35,191 nucleotides of DNA from Gemmatimonadota bacterium (GTDB lineage Bacteria; Gemmatimonadota; Gemmatimonadetes; Gemmatimonadales; GWC2-71-9): positions 1 through 35,191 of the forward strand of contig JAABRY010000023.1 in assembly GCA_011390645.1 (NCBI GenBank). The letters are read 5' to 3'. Below, in pieces: positions 1 to 8,357 of the stretch (the first letter of the stretch is position 1; each line of letters begins with the position of its first letter). The position numbers and the translations under genes are program-made. The notes under the pieces were generated by a model. It made no database searches and was not told where the DNA came from. It worked only from the letters and a program-made list of their open reading frames with translations.

Positions 1-535
1 AATGAATGCGGAGGCGCTGGTGCAACACCCGGATCGTGCCGAGCTTCTTCCAGGCCTCGAGCTCGGCCTCGGAGTGCCGTCGCACGCGACCGATCGCGGC
101 CCACGTCACGACCGCATGCACGGCCGGGGTCTCGTGGGCAAGCAACAACGCCATCCCCCCCCCACGCGAGTGCCCCACCACGCCGACACTGCTGGGCACC
201 GCGGTCCCGAGTTCGCCAGCCATCAGTACGCGCAGCACCACGCCGAGGTCATCCAGCTCCCGGGAGTAGGTATTCACCGCGAAGCGATCAAGGCGCGTGA
301 AGTTGCCGTCCGCATCCACCCCGGCACCGCTCACCGTCGCAGTGACGGCCGCAAACCCCGACTTCGCCAGTCGCTCCGCGAACACCGGCAGAAAGGCGTA
401 ATCCTTGAAACCCTTGAAGCCGTGCATCAGCAGTACTGCAGGCTGTGGGTGATCACGCGACGCCGCGCGGACGTCCACGAGAATCTCGCCGAGGGCGCCG
501 GGGAGGGTGTGGTGGGTGAGGGTGGGGGTGGCCAT
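1..535 (-). CDS. alpha/beta hydrolase (dienelactone-hydrolase-like), C-terminus cut by window edge
   Basis: Reading the minus strand from the ATG at 535 gives about 178 residues without a stop up to the window edge. An early LLMHGFKG segment looks like the oxyanion-hole strand of the alpha/beta hydrolase fold, and GHSRGGG is the nucleophile elbow with the catalytic Ser. The acid and His residues lie beyond the window. The start follows the stop of the LD-carboxypeptidase gene directly (TAG at 538-536, ATG at 535-533), so the two are probably co-transcribed. The Gly-Gly-Gly after the nucleophile is coded by a run of nine G (C at 155-163 on the plus strand). The fold is clear; the substrate is unknown. 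No signal peptide is seen, so it is likely cytoplasmic. Confidence 0.8.
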   Translation of the reverse strand, partial: MATPTLTHHTLPGALGEILVDVRAASRDHPQPAVLLMHGFKGFKDYAFLPVFAERLAKSGFAAVTATVSGAGVDADGNFTRLDRFAVNTYSRELDDLGVVLRVLMAGELGTAVPSSVGVVGHSRGGGMALLLAHETPAVHAVVTWAAIGRVRRHSEAELEAWKKLGTIRVLHQRLRIH

Positions 536-1495
536 CTATCGAACCGCCCCCTCCAACAGCGCCACCTCCCCCTTCGTCGCATCCAGCTCGGCCATCACAC
601 CCACCGGCAACGTCCACTGCTCATCAATGTGGCCGAACGGGAAGCCTGCCGCGACGGGAACGCCGAGCGACCCGAAATAGGTGTAGAACATCTCGTCGAG
701 ACCCAGGCCACCATCGCCGGTGGAACGCGAGAAATCGGTGAAGCGGCCAATCGCCACGCCGGCGAGGCCTTCGAGCTTTCCGGCGAGGCGCAAGTGGGCG
801 AGCATCCGGTCCACGCTGTACACGTCCTCTCCGACATCCTCGAGGAACAGGATCGCCCCGGCAAGCTCGGGGAAGTACTTCGTGCCGAGGAGGGCCTGCA
901 GGAGCGTGAGATTGCCGCCCACCAATCGTCCACGCGCCGTACCCGGCGTGATCGTGATGATGCGGCCGTCGACCGGCGCGATGACGTCGGGTTTCGGGGC
1001 GGGACGACCGAGCGCTCCCGCCGCGCTGATCGAGGTCAGCACGCGGTCGAAGTGGTAGCGCTGGAAATTTCCCATTGGTGTGCGCGCGATTGGTCCATGA
1101 AACGTCACGATGCCGGTCTGCTGCCAGAGCGCGAGCAGCAGGACCGTGATGTCGGAATAGCCGATGACCGGCTTCGGATGCCGTGCGAATCCCGCGAAGT
1201 CCACCCGATGGATGATACGATTCATCCCGTTGCCACCGCGCAGACACCAGACGGCGTCGAAGTCGGGGGCACGCAAGGCCGTGTTCAGATCAGCGAGTCG
1301 ATCGTCATCGCGGCCAGCAAGGTAGCCGAAGGCGTTTCCCGCATTCGGCAGGACAACGCCCTCGTAGCCGAGGCCGGCACAGAGTTCGAGGGCGCGGGTA
1401 CGATCATCGCGTTCAAGCAGCGGACCGGAGGGGGCGACGAGCGCCACGCGGGCACCGGGACGAAGGCGGGGCGGGAGGATCGGGTTGGGCGACAT
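536..1495 (-). CDS. LD-carboxypeptidase, peptidase family S66
   Basis: The 319-residue protein has the usual length for S66 peptidases (LdcA/MccF group), which cleave the L-D bond in murein tetrapeptides or related conjugates using a Ser-Glu-His triad. An RGGNG motif lies near residue 87, the nucleophile motif GYSD near residue 112-115 (Ser about 114), a FLEDVGED segment can supply the catalytic Glu, and GHIDEQW near the C-terminus carries the His. There is no signal peptide, which fits a cytoplasmic murein-recycling role. The start is ATG at 1495; it is transcribed divergently from the gene at 1539, leaving about 43 bases for both promoters. Whether it acts on murein (LdcA) or on peptide conjugates (MccF) cannot be decided from the sequence. 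Confidence 0.88.
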   Translation of the reverse strand: MSPNPILPPRLRPGARVALVAPSGPLLERDDRTRALELCAGLGYEGVVLPNAGNAFGYLAGRDDDRLADLNTALRAPDFDAVWCLRGGNGMNRIIHRVDFAGFARHPKPVIGYSDITVLLLALWQQTGIVTFHGPIARTPMGNFQRYHFDRVLTSISAAGALGRPAPKPDVIAPVDGRIITITPGTARGRLVGGNLTLLQALLGTKYFPELAGAILFLEDVGEDVYSVDRMLAHLRLAGKLEGLAGVAIGRFTDFSRSTGDGGLGLDEMFYTYFGSLGVPVAAGFPFGHIDEQWTLPVGVMAELDATKGEVALLEGAVR

Positions 1496-1538
1496 CGCGG
1501 CTCCGGTTACGATTGAGGGACTTCAGCAGGGGAACAGC

Positions 1539-2096
1539 ATGGTGCGATCATCCCATTCGACCCAACTCGCCGCCGCACGGGCCATTCTCGATGCCCGTGA
1601 GCAGATGGTGGCCGAATGGGCCGACTGGTTGGAAGCGCACGCGAGTTCCGGCGTCTTCCCCCGCCCCGTGCTTGAGCGTCAACTGCGGCTCGTGGTCGAC
1701 GCACTGGTTGAAATGCTAGGCCCGTTCAGCCGTGAAGCCAAGTCGGTCTGGTCGGGCGTCATGGAGCACTACGGGCGCACCGCTGCCACGCGTGGTCGCG
1801 CGGCCGGTGAAGTGGTCGAGGAAATCCAGCAGCTCCGCCTCCTCCTGATCAAGTACATCGGAGCCTTCGTTGCCGCGATGCGGCAGCGGCGCGCGGTGGT
1901 GGTCTTCGTCCGCCTGAACGACATCATCGACCGCGGGATCGCGCAGGCGGTCGTCGGCTATACCGACGCCCTTGTCGCCTCGTTGATGCTGACCGATCGG
2001 CTGACGACACCGCTCACCGAAGCCTCACCGGAGGATGTGGTGCGGCACCTGGAGGTGCTCGAAACCGACCTCACGGCCATCACCGCACGACGCTGA
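1539..2096 (+). CDS. small helical protein resembling the RsbRD / histidine-kinase N-terminal domain
   Basis: The predicted protein has 185 residues. I chose ATG 1539 because AGGGGA at 1528-1533 is well spaced before it; an upstream in-frame start would overlap the divergent gene. The chain looks almost wholly alpha-helical, with conserved-looking stretches such as EEIQQLRLL and RLNDIIDRG. This pattern recalls the RsbRD-type N-terminal sensing domain that usually precedes a STAS domain or a kinase core. Neither is present here, so it is a stand-alone module. It ends four bases before the glycosyltransferase ATG and is probably translationally coupled to it. The family assignment is by pattern only; a general stress or signalling role is an inference. 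Confidence 0.55.
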   Translation: MVRSSHSTQLAAARAILDAREQMVAEWADWLEAHASSGVFPRPVLERQLRLVVDALVEMLGPFSREAKSVWSGVMEHYGRTAATRGRAAGEVVEEIQQLRLLLIKYIGAFVAAMRQRRAVVVFVRLNDIIDRGIAQAVVGYTDALVASLMLTDRLTTPLTEASPEDVVRHLEVLETDLTAITARR

Positions 2097-2100
2097 CACC

Positions 2101-3228
2101 ATGAGCGTCCTGACCATCCTCCCCGGCCTCCTCTGGGGGTTCCCGCTCGTGGGCATCGCCAAGCTCGCGCGCCGCGACCCGGATGTCGCGAAGGCACCAC
2201 CCGCGCGCGGCATCCCCATTTCCGTCATCATCCCGGCACGCAACGAATCCGGGACGATTGCCACGGTGATCCGCTCGATCCTCGCCTCCACCTACGATGC
2301 TTTCGAGTTGATCGTCGTGGATGATCGCTCCACGGATGACACCGCCGCACAGATTGCCGCGATTGCCGCGACCGATCCACGACTCCGGCTCATACGCGGT
2401 GACGAGCTACCGGCCGGATGGTTCGGAAAGCCCTGGGCGTGCGCACAGGGGGCAGCGGCCGCCACAGGGCGCTACCTCCTCTTCACCGATGCCGACACCA
2501 CGCACGAGCCCGCGCTCCTCGAGCATGCCGTCGGAGCGATGGAAAGCGACGGCGCCGCGCTGCTCACCCTCACCACGCAGCAGACCTGTGTCACCTTCTG
2601 GGAACGGATCGTGATGCCGCAGATCTGGGTGGTGCTCGGACTGCGCTACCCTCCGCAGCGCGTGAACACCGCGACACGCCCCGATCAGCTCGTCGCCAAC
2701 GGGCAGTTCATCATGGTACAGCGCGAAGCCTACGATGCGGTGGGCGGGCACGCGGCGGTGTCGGGCGAGGTGGTCGAGGATCTCGCGCTCGCACAGGCCT
2801 TCCTCCGATCCGGACGTCGCGTGCGGCTGATGTTCGGCGAAACCCTCATCAGTACCCGCATGTACCGTTCACTCGGCGAGATGGTCGAGGGCTGGTCCAA
2901 GAACCTGTATCTGGGCGCCCGGCAGTCCGCGCCTGCCAATCCCGTGGCGCGAGCCCTCGCTCCCCTCGCCCTGATGCTCGGCTTCGTCTGGTGGCTGGTA
3001 CCGGTGGCACTCCTGGTCGCGGGCATTGCAACGGGGGCAGCGAAGCTGGCGATCGGCATCTCGCTCTTCTTCTGGATGCTGATCTCCTTCGGGATGCGCA
3101 TCCCGGCCTGGTACGGCGTGTTCTATCCCCTCGGTGCGCTGATGGCGCTGGCGATCGTGATTCGCTCGACATTGCGCGGCGGGCGGCGGGTCGAGTGGCG
3201 GGGCCGCACCTACCGCGTGCCAGCCTGA
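2101..3228 (+). CDS. membrane-anchored family 2 glycosyltransferase (HpnB/CrtQ-like)
   Basis: The 375-residue protein begins with a hydrophobic anchor, followed by a GT-A domain: SVIIPARNES near residue 42, VVDDRSTDD, then FTDADT as the metal-binding DxD motif, and VVEDLAL as the acidic catalytic segment. The last 100 residues hold about three membrane helices and end in a basic tail with WRGRTY, as in hopanoid-associated HpnB and carotenoid CrtQ/CruC-type transferases. It probably transfers a sugar from a nucleotide donor to a lipid acceptor at the inner membrane face. ATG 2101 is only four bases after the preceding stop. The exact acceptor (hopanoid, carotenoid glycoside or other lipid) cannot be read from the sequence. 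Confidence 0.85.
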   Translation: MSVLTILPGLLWGFPLVGIAKLARRDPDVAKAPPARGIPISVIIPARNESGTIATVIRSILASTYDAFELIVVDDRSTDDTAAQIAAIAATDPRLRLIRGDELPAGWFGKPWACAQGAAAATGRYLLFTDADTTHEPALLEHAVGAMESDGAALLTLTTQQTCVTFWERIVMPQIWVVLGLRYPPQRVNTATRPDQLVANGQFIMVQREAYDAVGGHAAVSGEVVEDLALAQAFLRSGRRVRLMFGETLISTRMYRSLGEMVEGWSKNLYLGARQSAPANPVARALAPLALMLGFVWWLVPVALLVAGIATGAAKLAIGISLFFWMLISFGMRIPAWYGVFYPLGALMALAIVIRSTLRGGRRVEWRGRTYRVPA

Positions 3229-3280
3229 CCGTTCCGCACCGGCGGGTGCCGTGATGCGCTGATTCGCGCCGCGCCCGGCT

Positions 3281-3288
3281 GGGGGGGG
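3281..3288 (+). other. G8 tract just upstream of the methyltransferase start
   Basis: Eight consecutive G lie 16 bases before the ATG at 3305, in the 76-base gap between the glycosyltransferase and the methyltransferase. The gap has no clear Shine-Dalgarno, hairpin or sigma-70 promoter that I can defend. A tract here could change spacing in the leader if its length varies, but variation has not been observed. Confidence 0.4.
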
Positions 3289-3304
3289 CATCCACGTTCG
3301 GTGC

Positions 3305-6217
3305 ATGCCTGCACCAATCCCCACACCCGAGCACGTCGCGCACGCCCACGCGCGCCTCATTCACGACCTCGGCGGCGCCGCCTGCGTGGTTCCGGTCCCC
3401 GCCGCCCTCCCGATGATCGCTGCCGAAGTGGGCGCGCTCGGCTCGCTCCCGTGTTGGAGCGTCATGGCCTCACCACGCGAGGTGTCCCAACTCGCCCGCA
3501 CCTTGGCCCGACATGGAGATGTCGGAATGCTGATCGGCACGGACAACCGGACCGACGCCACGTCGTTCGCGATCACCCTCGCCCCGGTTGCAGTCACCGT
3601 GTGCCCTGTGCTCTCGCCGACACCGCTCGCCTTGCAGCGGCTTGCCGCACGACGCCTCGACGGCCTCGTCCCGCTCGAAGCGGCGGTGTTCGCTGCCCAG
3701 GCACTCGACATCGATGCTGCCGGTCGCCGCGCCTTCCGCATGCTGCACGGCGTGCTGCAGGAGATGGTGCTCGCGCTCCCCACCGCGATTCCCGTGGCCG
3801 ATCGTCACGCGTGGGCCCTCCTGCAGGCGACGCGTCTGCTCTTCCTCCGGTTCGTGGAAGTCGAGGGATGGCTCGATGGTCGACCCGACTTCCTGAGTAC
3901 CCTCATGGACGAGGCCTGTCGGAAAGGGCGTGATCCAGCGCGCCATCTACTGCATCCCCTCTTCTTCGGGACCCTCAACACCCCACCATCGGGGCGATCG
4001 CGACTCGCACGTGCCTTCGGGACGATCCCGTTCCTCAATGGTGGGCTCTTCGAGGCACATCCCATCGAACGAGCGCGGCGGTGGCCGCTGCCGACGGAGG
4101 CATGGTTTCGACTCGTCGCCTTGCTGGTTGACCAGATCGAGGTCACGCTCGATGCTGACGGGGTGGACGAACGGGTCACCCCGGAGTTGCTCGGGCGCGT
4201 CTTCGAAGGGGTGATGGACCCCGAGGCACGCCGCGACGCTGGGGCCTTCTACACCCCACCGACACTTGTGCGCGCGATCGTCCGCGAAGCACTCGCCTGC
4301 CACCTCGCACCGCGTCTCCAGCGCAGTGAATCCGTGCTTGCCGACGCCCTCGAGGATCCGGACCCTCCGCTCCAGCGCGCCCTGCTCGACCTGCGCATCC
4401 TTGACCCGGCTGTTGGGTCGGGAGCGTTTCTCGTCGGCGCGCTTGATCTGCTCCACGGGCCAGCTCCCCGCGACGCCAGGCGTGTGCGCCACCTGGTCAC
4501 CCGGCGGCTCTTCGGCGTCGATCGGCATCCGGGAGCCGTGCGGCTGACCGAGCTCCGCCTCTGGCTCGAAACTCTGCGAGCCATGCGTGGACGCACTCCA
4601 GCAGCGGTGACACCGTTGCCGAACCTTGATGTGAGCATCCGAGCAGGTGATTCGCTGCTCGACCCGCTGCACGGACATCCGCTCGCGCCACGCGCCGCCC
4701 TGGGACTCACGGCAGAGCGTCGCGCCGTCGTCAGCAGTCACGGGGCCGAGAAACGGGTGGCGCTGCGCGCGTTGCGTCGCGCCGAGCGGACCGCACTCGC
4801 CGCAGCGCTTGAGGAACGCGAAGCGTCCCTGCAACACGCCCTTCGGGATCTTGATGATGGAGCCACGACCCCGTCCTTCTGGGGGGAGACGCTTCCCACT
4901 TCCGCCACGGTGCAGCGCCGCCGTGCACATCTCCGTGAAGTGCTCCGAGCGGTGCGTGCGGAATCACGCAGTCTGGCGCGCGATACGTCGTCAGCCCCCT
5001 TCGCGATCGAATCGGCCTTCGCACCTGTCATGGCGCAGCGCGGCGGCTTCGACCTGATCCTCGCCAACCCGCCATGGGTCCGGGCGGAACGACTGCCGCA
5101 GGCCACGCGCCGTGCGTTGGGCGCCCGGTACCGGTGGTGGCGCGGGAGTGGGCAGGGATTCCGCCACCTCCCGGATCTCGCCATTGCCTTCCTCGAGCGC
5201 GGCGTGGAAGCGCTCGCCCCCGGCGGCACCCTTGCCTACCTCCTCCCAGCCAAGGTGCTGACCGCCGACTACGCCCTGGTGGCACGCCGCGCGCTGGCCG
5301 ATCGCCTGACCTTGCATCGCGTGGCCGACCTGGGCGACGATCCGCGCGCAGGCTTCGACGCGACCACCTATCCTCTGGCCCTGGTGGCATCACGCCGTCC
5401 CCCCCCCAGCGGGCATGGGGTTCACCGTCGCCTCACCGCAGACGCCCCACCAATCCCGCAGGCGGAATGGGCCGCACGCAACCACTGGTCGCTCGCCGAT
5501 CCGGCACTCCAGCGCGTGATGCGGCGTCTGTCCACCCGGTGGCCCCCAGTGCAAGCCACCCATCCACCCCGCCTCGGCGTCAAGACCGGAGCCAACGATG
5601 CCTTCCTCGACCCGCCTGAGGCCCTCGCACCGTGGACGCGCCCGGCAGTTCGCGGTCGTGACCTCGGCGCCGAGGGCGTCACCATTCGGCATCGTTTGCT
5701 GTGGCCTGCCGATGCCCGAGGACAACCCTGGGATCGCCTGCCTGCCGCCGTTGCGGCACACCTGAGTGCACATCGTACCCGCCTCGAGGCAAGGTCGGAC
5801 AATATCGACCATCTCTGGTGGCGACTTTTCCGGACCGATGCGGCAACCGCGGTTCATCGCGTGGTCTGGTCGGACCTCGCACGCACCCTGCGCCCTACAG
5901 CGGCACTGCCACCAGATGCCGTACCACTGAACAGTTGCTACGTGATTGCGGAGCGAAGTGCCGCCGGTGCGGAGGCGCTTGCACGCTGGCTGGGTACGCC
6001 ATGGTTACGTGCCATGGCCCGGATGGCAGCGGAACCCGCCGCGAGCGGGCATCATCGCTTCGGGGCACGGGCAGTCGGGGGGTTGCCCCTCCCGCCCACA
6101 TTCGCCGACGCCGTCCAGGGTACGCCTGCCGGGGTGGACACGCGTGCGGCCGAATTGCTCGAGCTCACCCGTGCCGAACAGGAGCTGCTGCGCGATGTGG
6201 CCTCGGATTGTCGCTGA
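3305..6217 (+). CDS. Eco57I/PglX-like N6-adenine DNA methyltransferase
   Basis: The protein has 970 residues. After a small N-terminal region (about 1-110) comes a helical domain (about 130-260) with LLFLRFVEVEGWL and IPFLNGGLFE, typical of type IIG and BREX PglX-type enzymes. EARRDAGAFYTP leads into SAM motif I, DPAVGSGAF near residue 367, and the catalytic NPPW is near residue 588. A charged helical insert lies between. The C-terminal third has GVKTGANDAFL, the usual opening of the target-recognition domain. It should methylate adenine N6 in a specific site. I see no convincing PD-(D/E)xK nuclease motif, so it may be modification-only. A C9 run at 5399-5407 codes Pro-Pro-Pro after the catalytic core. 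The gene overlaps the downstream helicase by 23 bases, which argues for a joint function. Confidence 0.85.
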   Translation: MPAPIPTPEHVAHAHARLIHDLGGAACVVPVPAALPMIAAEVGALGSLPCWSVMASPREVSQLARTLARHGDVGMLIGTDNRTDATSFAITLAPVAVTVCPVLSPTPLALQRLAARRLDGLVPLEAAVFAAQALDIDAAGRRAFRMLHGVLQEMVLALPTAIPVADRHAWALLQATRLLFLRFVEVEGWLDGRPDFLSTLMDEACRKGRDPARHLLHPLFFGTLNTPPSGRSRLARAFGTIPFLNGGLFEAHPIERARRWPLPTEAWFRLVALLVDQIEVTLDADGVDERVTPELLGRVFEGVMDPEARRDAGAFYTPPTLVRAIVREALACHLAPRLQRSESVLADALEDPDPPLQRALLDLRILDPAVGSGAFLVGALDLLHGPAPRDARRVRHLVTRRLFGVDRHPGAVRLTELRLWLETLRAMRGRTPAAVTPLPNLDVSIRAGDSLLDPLHGHPLAPRAALGLTAERRAVVSSHGAEKRVALRALRRAERTALAAALEEREASLQHALRDLDDGATTPSFWGETLPTSATVQRRRAHLREVLRAVRAESRSLARDTSSAPFAIESAFAPVMAQRGGFDLILANPPWVRAERLPQATRRALGARYRWWRGSGQGFRHLPDLAIAFLERGVEALAPGGTLAYLLPAKVLTADYALVARRALADRLTLHRVADLGDDPRAGFDATTYPLALVASRRPPPSGHGVHRRLTADAPPIPQAEWAARNHWSLADPALQRVMRRLSTRWPPVQATHPPRLGVKTGANDAFLDPPEALAPWTRPAVRGRDLGAEGVTIRHRLLWPADARGQPWDRLPAAVAAHLSAHRTRLEARSDNIDHLWWRLFRTDAATAVHRVVWSDLARTLRPTAALPPDAVPLNSCYVIAERSAAGAEALARWLGTPWLRAMARMAAEPAASGHHRFGARAVGGLPLPPTFADAVQGTPAGVDTRAAELLELTRAEQELLRDVASDCR

Positions 6218-8357
6218 TGCGCTCGACATCGCGCCGCACCCACCTCCATTGCGGGGCGTGGACATCGCCTGCGACGCGAGCCTGTGGCAGATTGCCTCCC
6301 GGCAGGCATGGCGTCCCTCCGAGCATGAGGGCGCGCCGCCGGCGTGGCTGCGGGCGCATCAGGTCCCATCGTGGCGGCGCAGTGTCGCCGCGCTCCAGGT
6401 GTACGGCGGGGCGATCCTCGCCGAGCCGGTGGGTGCTGGCAAGACCTGGATTGCGCTCGCCGTCGCCAGCGCACTCGGTGGACGGGCGACGGTGGTGGCC
6501 CCCGCCGTGCTCCTCCCACAATGGCAGGCCGCTGCCGCCGGACTTTGCCTCAGGGTGGAATGGCATTCGCTCGAGCGGTGCAGCCGCGGTGTCCCCCCCC
6601 CTGACAGCGGTGGCATCGCCATCGTGGACGAAGCGCACAGACTGAGGCACCTCGGCACACGGCGAGCCGTCGTCGTGGCGGACTGGCTCGCTCGACGACC
6701 CGCGTTGCTGCTGACCGCCACCCCCATCGTGAACCGACGCGCCGACCTCCTCGCCCTGCTGCAATTGGTGGTGGGCGACGGCACCTTGCGACATGACGGC
6801 GTGCCCTCACTGGAGACGCTCGCCAGCGCGGACATGCCTCCCCCTGCACTTCGGCGACTCGTGGTGCGCACGATGTCGGAGACCAGCGGCACGCCGCTCG
6901 TCACTCGGCGCTTCCCCATCTCGCCGGAAGAGCACCAGCGTGCGGGCAGAGCCGCCGAGGGCATCGCTTCCCTGCGCCTCGCCACCACCGCAGGAACCAG
7001 GCGCCTCCTGCACGGTGTCCTCGCCGACGCGGCCGCGTCGAGTGATGCAGCATGGCAGGCCGCACTGCAGCGGAGCGACGCGCTCGTGCAGCAGGCCAGC
7101 GAGGCTGGGGGACTCTCGCGCGAGATGCTCCGACGCTTCGCCGGTTCAGCGTGTGACCAAGGCGTGTTGTGGGCGCTTGTCGCACCTGAAGCGCAGGATC
7201 GCCCGGTCCTGCTGCCGACAGAGGACCTTCCGACGTTGCGGGCCCTGCGCGCAGTACCGACCGCGGATGAGCACTGGCTGGCGGAGGTCAACCTGCTGCT
7301 GGCCGATCACGCGGTGACCGTCCTCTTCTGCCGCCATCGTGCCACGGCACATCTGCTCCGCCGTCACCTTGGGGACGCCGTGGCCTGGGTGACCGGGCAT
7401 GAGGCCGGCCTCGGTCCGCACCGTGCCCCCCGCCACCAGGTGCTCGCGGCATTCGGTCCGAGGCGCACAGAGTGGCGAGTACGCCATGCGCTACCGACGG
7501 TCCTGATTGCGACCGACGTCGCTGCGGAAGGGCTTGACCTCCAGGCCGCCTCGCGGCTGGTGCATCTCGATCTCCCGTGGACCGCCATGCGCCGTGACCA
7601 GCGGAACGGTCGCGTGCGACGTCCGGGGCAAGCTGCCGAGGTCGTGGATATCATCGAACGGCATCCCCCCCCCGCATTGGAGCGTCTCCTCCGACTCGGC
7701 TGGCGAATCCGCACCAAGGCAACGATCGCCGACCGATGGCTCGACGCGATGCAGCACGGCACGGATCAGCTCATGGTCGCCGCGACGCACGAGACTGCCA
7801 CGCGCGACGTGGAACGTCTCTGGCTGGTGCGGATCGGGCATGGGGCCACGCCTCGGGGGACGATATTGGTGGCATCGGGTCGTGGTACCACATGGGTCCC
7901 GACGGCGGGAGAGGTGACACCGATGCTCGCACGGTCGGTAGCGACCCCGAGAGTTGCACGTCCTGTCGATCACGAGACGACCGGACGCGACGTGCTCGCC
8001 GCCGCACATCGCGCGCTCGCCGTGCCCAGCCTGTTTCCAGCCCTCTCTGCCCGCATCCAACGTCTGGCACGAAGGGTCGGGCATCGGCGCGACATGGCAG
8101 GGCTGGTCGCGCTCGACGGACTGCTCGCGCACCTCCACGTCCCGGGGCCCCTCGGTCTCCGTCGCGAGCTGGAGCGGCTCCGGCATGCACCGGACGCGGA
8201 GCTGCTCGCACATCGGCTGCCGAAAAGAGTGCAGCTCGGGCCACCGGTCGCGCGGATCATCGCCTCGGTGATGGTGGATGGGGGCCGGTCCCCGCTACGT
8301 TCCCGGCATGACCAGCTACTCGACCGTGCTCTTCGACCTCGACGGGACGCTGATTGA
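6195..8357 (+). CDS. SNF2-like superfamily 2 helicase/translocase paired with the methyltransferase
   Basis: I place the start at ATG 6195, preceded by AGGAG at 6180-6184; the protein then has 720 residues. All core SF2 motifs are present: Walker A GAGKT near residue 80, DEAH near 145, TATP near 174, ATDVAAEGLDL near 439, and motif VI RNGRVRRPGQ near 470, the SNF2/RapA style arginine finger. The C-terminal 200 residues are helical and unrecognised. There is no nuclease or PLD motif. ATP-driven translocation on duplex DNA is expected from the family. The 23-base overlap with the methyltransferase suggests a complex or joint pathway, as in DISARM (DrmD with DrmMI), but the other DISARM genes are missing. 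C9 runs at 6593-6601 and 7665-7673 code Pro-Pro-Pro. The 3' end overlaps the HAD gene by 50 bases. Confidence 0.85.
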   Translation: MWPRIVADALDIAPHPPPLRGVDIACDASLWQIASRQAWRPSEHEGAPPAWLRAHQVPSWRRSVAALQVYGGAILAEPVGAGKTWIALAVASALGGRATVVAPAVLLPQWQAAAAGLCLRVEWHSLERCSRGVPPPDSGGIAIVDEAHRLRHLGTRRAVVVADWLARRPALLLTATPIVNRRADLLALLQLVVGDGTLRHDGVPSLETLASADMPPPALRRLVVRTMSETSGTPLVTRRFPISPEEHQRAGRAAEGIASLRLATTAGTRRLLHGVLADAAASSDAAWQAALQRSDALVQQASEAGGLSREMLRRFAGSACDQGVLWALVAPEAQDRPVLLPTEDLPTLRALRAVPTADEHWLAEVNLLLADHAVTVLFCRHRATAHLLRRHLGDAVAWVTGHEAGLGPHRAPRHQVLAAFGPRRTEWRVRHALPTVLIATDVAAEGLDLQAASRLVHLDLPWTAMRRDQRNGRVRRPGQAAEVVDIIERHPPPALERLLRLGWRIRTKATIADRWLDAMQHGTDQLMVAATHETATRDVERLWLVRIGHGATPRGTILVASGRGTTWVPTAGEVTPMLARSVATPRVARPVDHETTGRDVLAAAHRALAVPSLFPALSARIQRLARRVGHRRDMAGLVALDGLLAHLHVPGPLGLRRELERLRHAPDAELLAHRLPKRVQLGPPVARIIASVMVDGGRSPLRSRHDQLLDRALRPRRDAD

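Noticed and set aside
2-1516. Long plus-strand open frame of about 500 codons across the hydrolase and LD-carboxypeptidase genes
   Set aside because: It is the antisense shadow of two minus-strand genes with clear motifs; its Arg/His-rich product has no domain.
3305-3640. N-terminal nuclease domain in the methyltransferase
   Set aside because: I could not find a credible PD-(D/E)xK or other nuclease motif in the first 110 residues; a structure model would decide.
3305-8357. Complete DISARM or BREX system
   Set aside because: DrmA, DrmB, DrmC and all brx genes are absent in the window; only the methylase/helicase pair exists.
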